Origin: Adiantum capillus-veneris
Lineage: Eukaryota > Streptophyta > Polypodiopsida > Polypodiales > Pteridaceae
Direction of reading: 5' to 3'
NCBI GenBank assembly: GCA_014529385.2
Contig: CM043963.1
Span: 66,105,895-66,169,894, forward strand
DNA: 64,000 nt
Below the pieces are notes generated by a model. That model made no database searches. It was given only the letters and a program-made list of their open reading frames with translations, and was not told where the DNA came from. The position numbers were made by a program, and so were the translations under genes. Shown in pieces: positions 61,420 to 64,000 of the stretch; position 1 is the first letter of the stretch, and each line of letters opens with the position of its first letter.

Positions 61420-61455
61420 GGTGTGTATATGTGTGTGTGTGTTTGTGTGTGGGTG
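61196..61455 (+). repeat. compound (GA)n/(GT)n microsatellites
   Basis: GA-rich 61196-61255, GT-rich 61258-61295 and GT-rich 61341-61455, with interruptions such as TATATG. Val/Cys repeat frames across them are artefacts. Confidence 0.9.
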
Positions 61456-61672
61456 ACAGAAACAGAGATAGAGAGATTTAGGCAAAGCCAGAGGGAGAAG
61501 CAGACCTTCTTTATCTCGCTGCGTGGGGTTGCTGTCGGAGACGCAGGCTTTGCTCTTGCACACTCTCTATCTCACTCTCTCACTCACTCACTCTCTTTCA
61601 CAAGGTGTAGTTTTTCTCTCTCTTCACCGCTTTATATGGCGTACAAAAAGTATACGGAAATAATTATGACCA

Positions 61673-61718
61673 CACGTGCGACCGCATGCAAATATATTTT
61701 AATTGATTGTGACACGTG
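61673..61718 (+). promoter_or_regulatory. two CACGTG G-boxes
   Basis: CACGTG occurs at 61673-61678 and 61713-61718, 40 bp apart, about 335-380 bp upstream of the plus-strand start at 62053. A TTTATATGG box lies at 61631-61639. G-boxes bind plant bZIP/bHLH factors (family knowledge). Their function here is inferred from position only. Confidence 0.5.
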
Positions 61719-61758
61719 GGGCGCCGCCGTGTGTATCCGTTAAAGGTGTGATTTTGAG

Positions 61759-61778
61759 AGAGAGAAAGAGAGAGAACA

Positions 61779-61820
<42 letters not shown>

Positions 61821-62035
61821 TTAGAGAGACAGAGAGAGAGAGAGAGAGAGAGCAGATTGTCACAAAGAGAGAGAGAGAGAGAGAGTGAGAGTCTCAGAGA
61901 GAGAGAAAGCGTGATCAGCTTGTCACAGAGAAAGGGAGAGGGAGAGACACAGATTGAGAGAGATAGAGAAAGAGGGAGTCCTTACTCTCAGAGGGAGAGA
62001 GAGAGAGAGAGGGAGGGAGAAAGACAGACTCCGCT
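61759..62035 (+). repeat. GA-rich imperfect microsatellite, probable 5' leader
   Basis: Mostly (GA)n with phrases such as GATTGTCACA and GACTCC repeated at intervals. It ends about 20 bp before the ATG at 62053, so it is probably the leader of that gene. Confidence 0.75.
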
Positions 62036-62052
62036 TGACACAGAGAAAAGCA

Positions 62053-62230
62053 ATGGAGGAGACACCTCCCTTTGAGTTCCTGCAAACCCCACCAAAAAAA
62101 GGTGATCTCTCACTCTTTCTCTCTGTATATCTAGCAGTTGGTGTGTGTGTGTGTGTATGTGTGTGTGTGTGTGTGTTCTTCAACACACACACACCTCAAT
62201 ACCCATAGTTCCATAGACAAATACACAGAC

Positions 62231-62317
<87 letters not shown>

Positions 62318-62488
62318 ATTTGTCCATTGGACTAAAGGCGCGCGAGGAAGGGAAAGTTCCTTTGGCTACTCTCTCCGCGCGCCGTTAGTAATGCTATTTC
62401 TCTGGCAGTTGTACTTAAGGCGCGCGGAGAGGTTTGCACAAGGCACATTTCCTTCCTCGCGCGCCTTTAGTCCTATAGACAAATGCAA

Positions 62489-62525
<37 letters not shown>

Positions 62526-64000
62526 AGCTGTGTTTCTGTTTTGGTGAGAGACAGATATATTTATTTATTTATTTATTTATATTTATAGATATATTTATAT
62601 CTATAAGGGGAGAGAGAGAGAGATCATGATGGTTTGGTTTTGGCAGAATTGTCATGTTTGCTCATGGTTTTGACTTGTTATGTTTCTTGATGATTAGGAT
62701 TAAGGTCCAGTAGGCAGAAGAGGCTGAAACCAGATCCAGGGCTTGTGCCAGGATTTCAAACCTTGCAGGCTCAGTTGCTTAATGTATCTGCCAAAAGAAC
62801 TGTTGACTTTTGTCAGGACATATCTGAGGAAAAGTTTCTTGGTGAAGACCAATCAGAGAGGTCACCAGGGCAAGAAGATTCCTCACCCGACAAGGGTGTG
62901 GTGCCCTGTAAGGTACATCTCAAGAAAAATACCAGAAAGAGAAATATAGACTTCTCCGATGATGCAGATGTGCTAGAAAGTACAAAATGTAAAGAAAAGG
63001 AGGATGTAACTTCTCTGGAAGACCCAGCTGCAACTGATGAGAGGCTGTTTGATTTTGCAGCATCTTGTGGTGCTGGGGACAAGTATGATCTAATTCATTC
63101 TATGTTTAATCCAAAGTTTGACATTGAAGACCTATTAGCTCAGCACAGTAATTTCTTGCAGTCCTACAGAGATAAGTTTGAGGTGATGGTGCAGGTAGGA
63201 AGGGTTGTTCTGCCTACTATGACTCTTGTGCATTTAAATGACTGTGGTGGAAAGGGACAGGGAGTGAAGAAGTATAGGGAATTACCACCCTCTTGCCGAC
63301 ATTCAGTCTGCCCTTTGCACCAAAAAGAATGCAAACTCATTCAGGAAGCCTTTGGCTTTATGATTTACCTCAACAGCCTGTTTGGATTCCTCATGCAGAA
63401 TCCTGATGAGGTGTTAGAGGAGCAGGATGCAGCACCAGAAGAGGAATGCGAGGAGACAACTCATATGCAAGAAGTCGAGGAGGTTGAAGACACAGTCGAC
63501 CTTGAGGTTGAGGCAATTGAAGTACAAAGAAGTAAGATGCTCTCCGTGAAAACCACAGAAATCAAACTTCCATTGGATGTCAGTAACTTCACTGAGAAGC
63601 ATGCTCAGATGATGTTGCCAGCTGTGCCTGAGTTCAGGATTGGAGACAGGACCTATATCTTCTTACATGATGTGCAAAGTGTGTTTTATTTAAGGGAGGA
63701 TTTCTCCCTGGCTATTATTTCCAGAGTCCAAGAGGAGAGGAGTGGATTTGTTTCAGAGGATAGTAGTGATGATGAGGCAATGGAAACATCCAGCAATCCA
63801 ATGGAATGCCTTCGAAGATGCTTTGAGAAAGCTGAAAAATACAAGGAGACACTACCTGATGAAGCCACCTTCCAAGCAATAAGACAAAGCCTAAGACCAT
63901 CGAAAAGTAACAAAGAAGTGGAGGATTGGTTTAACCATTCAGGTCAGGGGTCAACTACATCTGTAGACCTGTGGCAAGAAAACCTCTTTCTGCAGGATGA
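62053..64000 (+). CDS. gene of unknown function, runs past the window end
   Basis: Exon 1 (62053-62101) encodes [16 protein letters not shown] and ends in a phase-1 donor, G|GTGATC. The acceptor TGATTAG ends at 62697. Exon 2 (62698 onward) stays open to the end of the window in the matching phase, about 430 more codons. Exon 2 has a Lys/Asp-rich start, then a helical block ([18 protein letters not shown]), [20 protein letters not shown] (63284-63333; a possible Cys/His metal site), a long acidic linker, and [16 protein letters not shown] (about 63639-63690). The same blocks occur in the decayed gene at 33175-34552. No known domain is recognised. The 596-bp intron holds CT and GT microsatellites and two 61-bp hairpins. 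It is divergently arranged with the fusion gene at 57968-60684, with starts 1.37 kb apart. Confidence 0.65.
62330..62390. repeat. 61-bp hairpin module 3
   Basis: GACTAAAGGCGCGC and GCGCGCCGTTAGTA with 33 bp between. It is the inverted counterpart of module 4 (GAGGAAGG in its left part matches the complement in module 4's right part). Confidence 0.9.
62412..62472. repeat. 61-bp hairpin module 4
   Basis: TACTTAAGGCGCGC and GCGCGCCTTTAGTC with 33 bp between, the same length as the other three modules. Confidence 0.9.

Larger units (their letters stand above)
62235..62523. repeat. long inverted repeat: (CT)39 ... hairpin modules 3 and 4 ... (GA)16
   Basis: (CT)n at 62235-62313, then TTTGCATTTGTC, module 3 (62330-62390), module 4 (62412-62472), GACAAATGCAAA and (GA)n at 62491-62523. 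The right half is the reverse complement of the left, making a MITE-like fold-back inside the intron of the 62053 gene. Confidence 0.88.

Noticed and set aside
61300-61743. Open frames of repeated Val-Cys or Thr-His over GT tracts
   Set aside because: Same reason: (GT)n translates without stops. No motif or splice support.

Overview
The window looks like nuclear DNA of a land plant, most likely a seed-free vascular plant such as a fern (inference). The reasons are a plant-type Ty3 chromovirus, short-LTR elements primed by initiator Met-tRNA, a fragment of the plastid isoprenoid gene ispF, short GT-AG introns, and very many long (CT)n/(GA)n tracts. Most of the 64 kb is transposable-element sequence in different states of decay. 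Genes are few and sit mainly in the last 10 kb.

Layout. 1-11.6 kb: decayed retroelements, including a short-LTR element on the minus strand (about 1475-4404) and an LTR/tRNA-Asp-type PBS (6278-7239) followed by an aspartic-protease ORF (8962-9792). 11.7-13.6 kb: tandem repeats, one carrying a perfect palindrome. 13566-18970: a complete LTR element with 165-bp LTRs and a GGGAG target-site duplication, inserted in a minisatellite and without a recognisable pol. 21.6-22.7 kb: pseudogene copy C of an unknown gene family. 23.6-29.3 kb: a decayed Ty3/gypsy element (minus). 31.6-34.6 kb: locus B, two decayed genes. 34.98-35.81 kb: fold-back repeats. 36489-45390: a young, complete chromovirus (minus) with nearly identical 1.59-kb LTRs and an AATTT target-site duplication, but with gag broken by two small indels. 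45.7-46.3 kb: ispF pseudogene. 46308-49480: two copies of one TIR transposon in opposite orientation. 49.8-54.7 kb: mostly simple repeats.

54.8-64 kb (locus A) is the most interesting part. On the minus strand, six exons at 57968-60684 appear to encode one protein that begins with a histone-H3-like tail (MARTKATARK) and histone fold. It continues through a charged helix, a Ulp1/SENP-type cysteine protease and an acidic linker, and ends in an FCP1/NIF-like HAD domain. The splice phases agree across the exons. The only break is an apparent 2-bp CT slip in the last exon. A second, decayed H3-fold gene lies at 54778-55604 on the same strand. Two plus-strand genes flank the fusion gene: an intact 413-codon two-exon gene (56311-57731) and a gene running off the window (62053 onward).

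Both flanking genes have decayed relatives in the same order and strand at locus B (31.6-34.6 kb), and the first has a third copy at 21.6 kb. This suggests a duplicated or mobile gene block with chromatin-related domains. A role in chromatin or centromere mimicry is my inference only. The 1.4-kb divergent promoter region and the first intron of the 62-kb gene hold four GGCGCGC-stemmed hairpins, each exactly 61 bp long.
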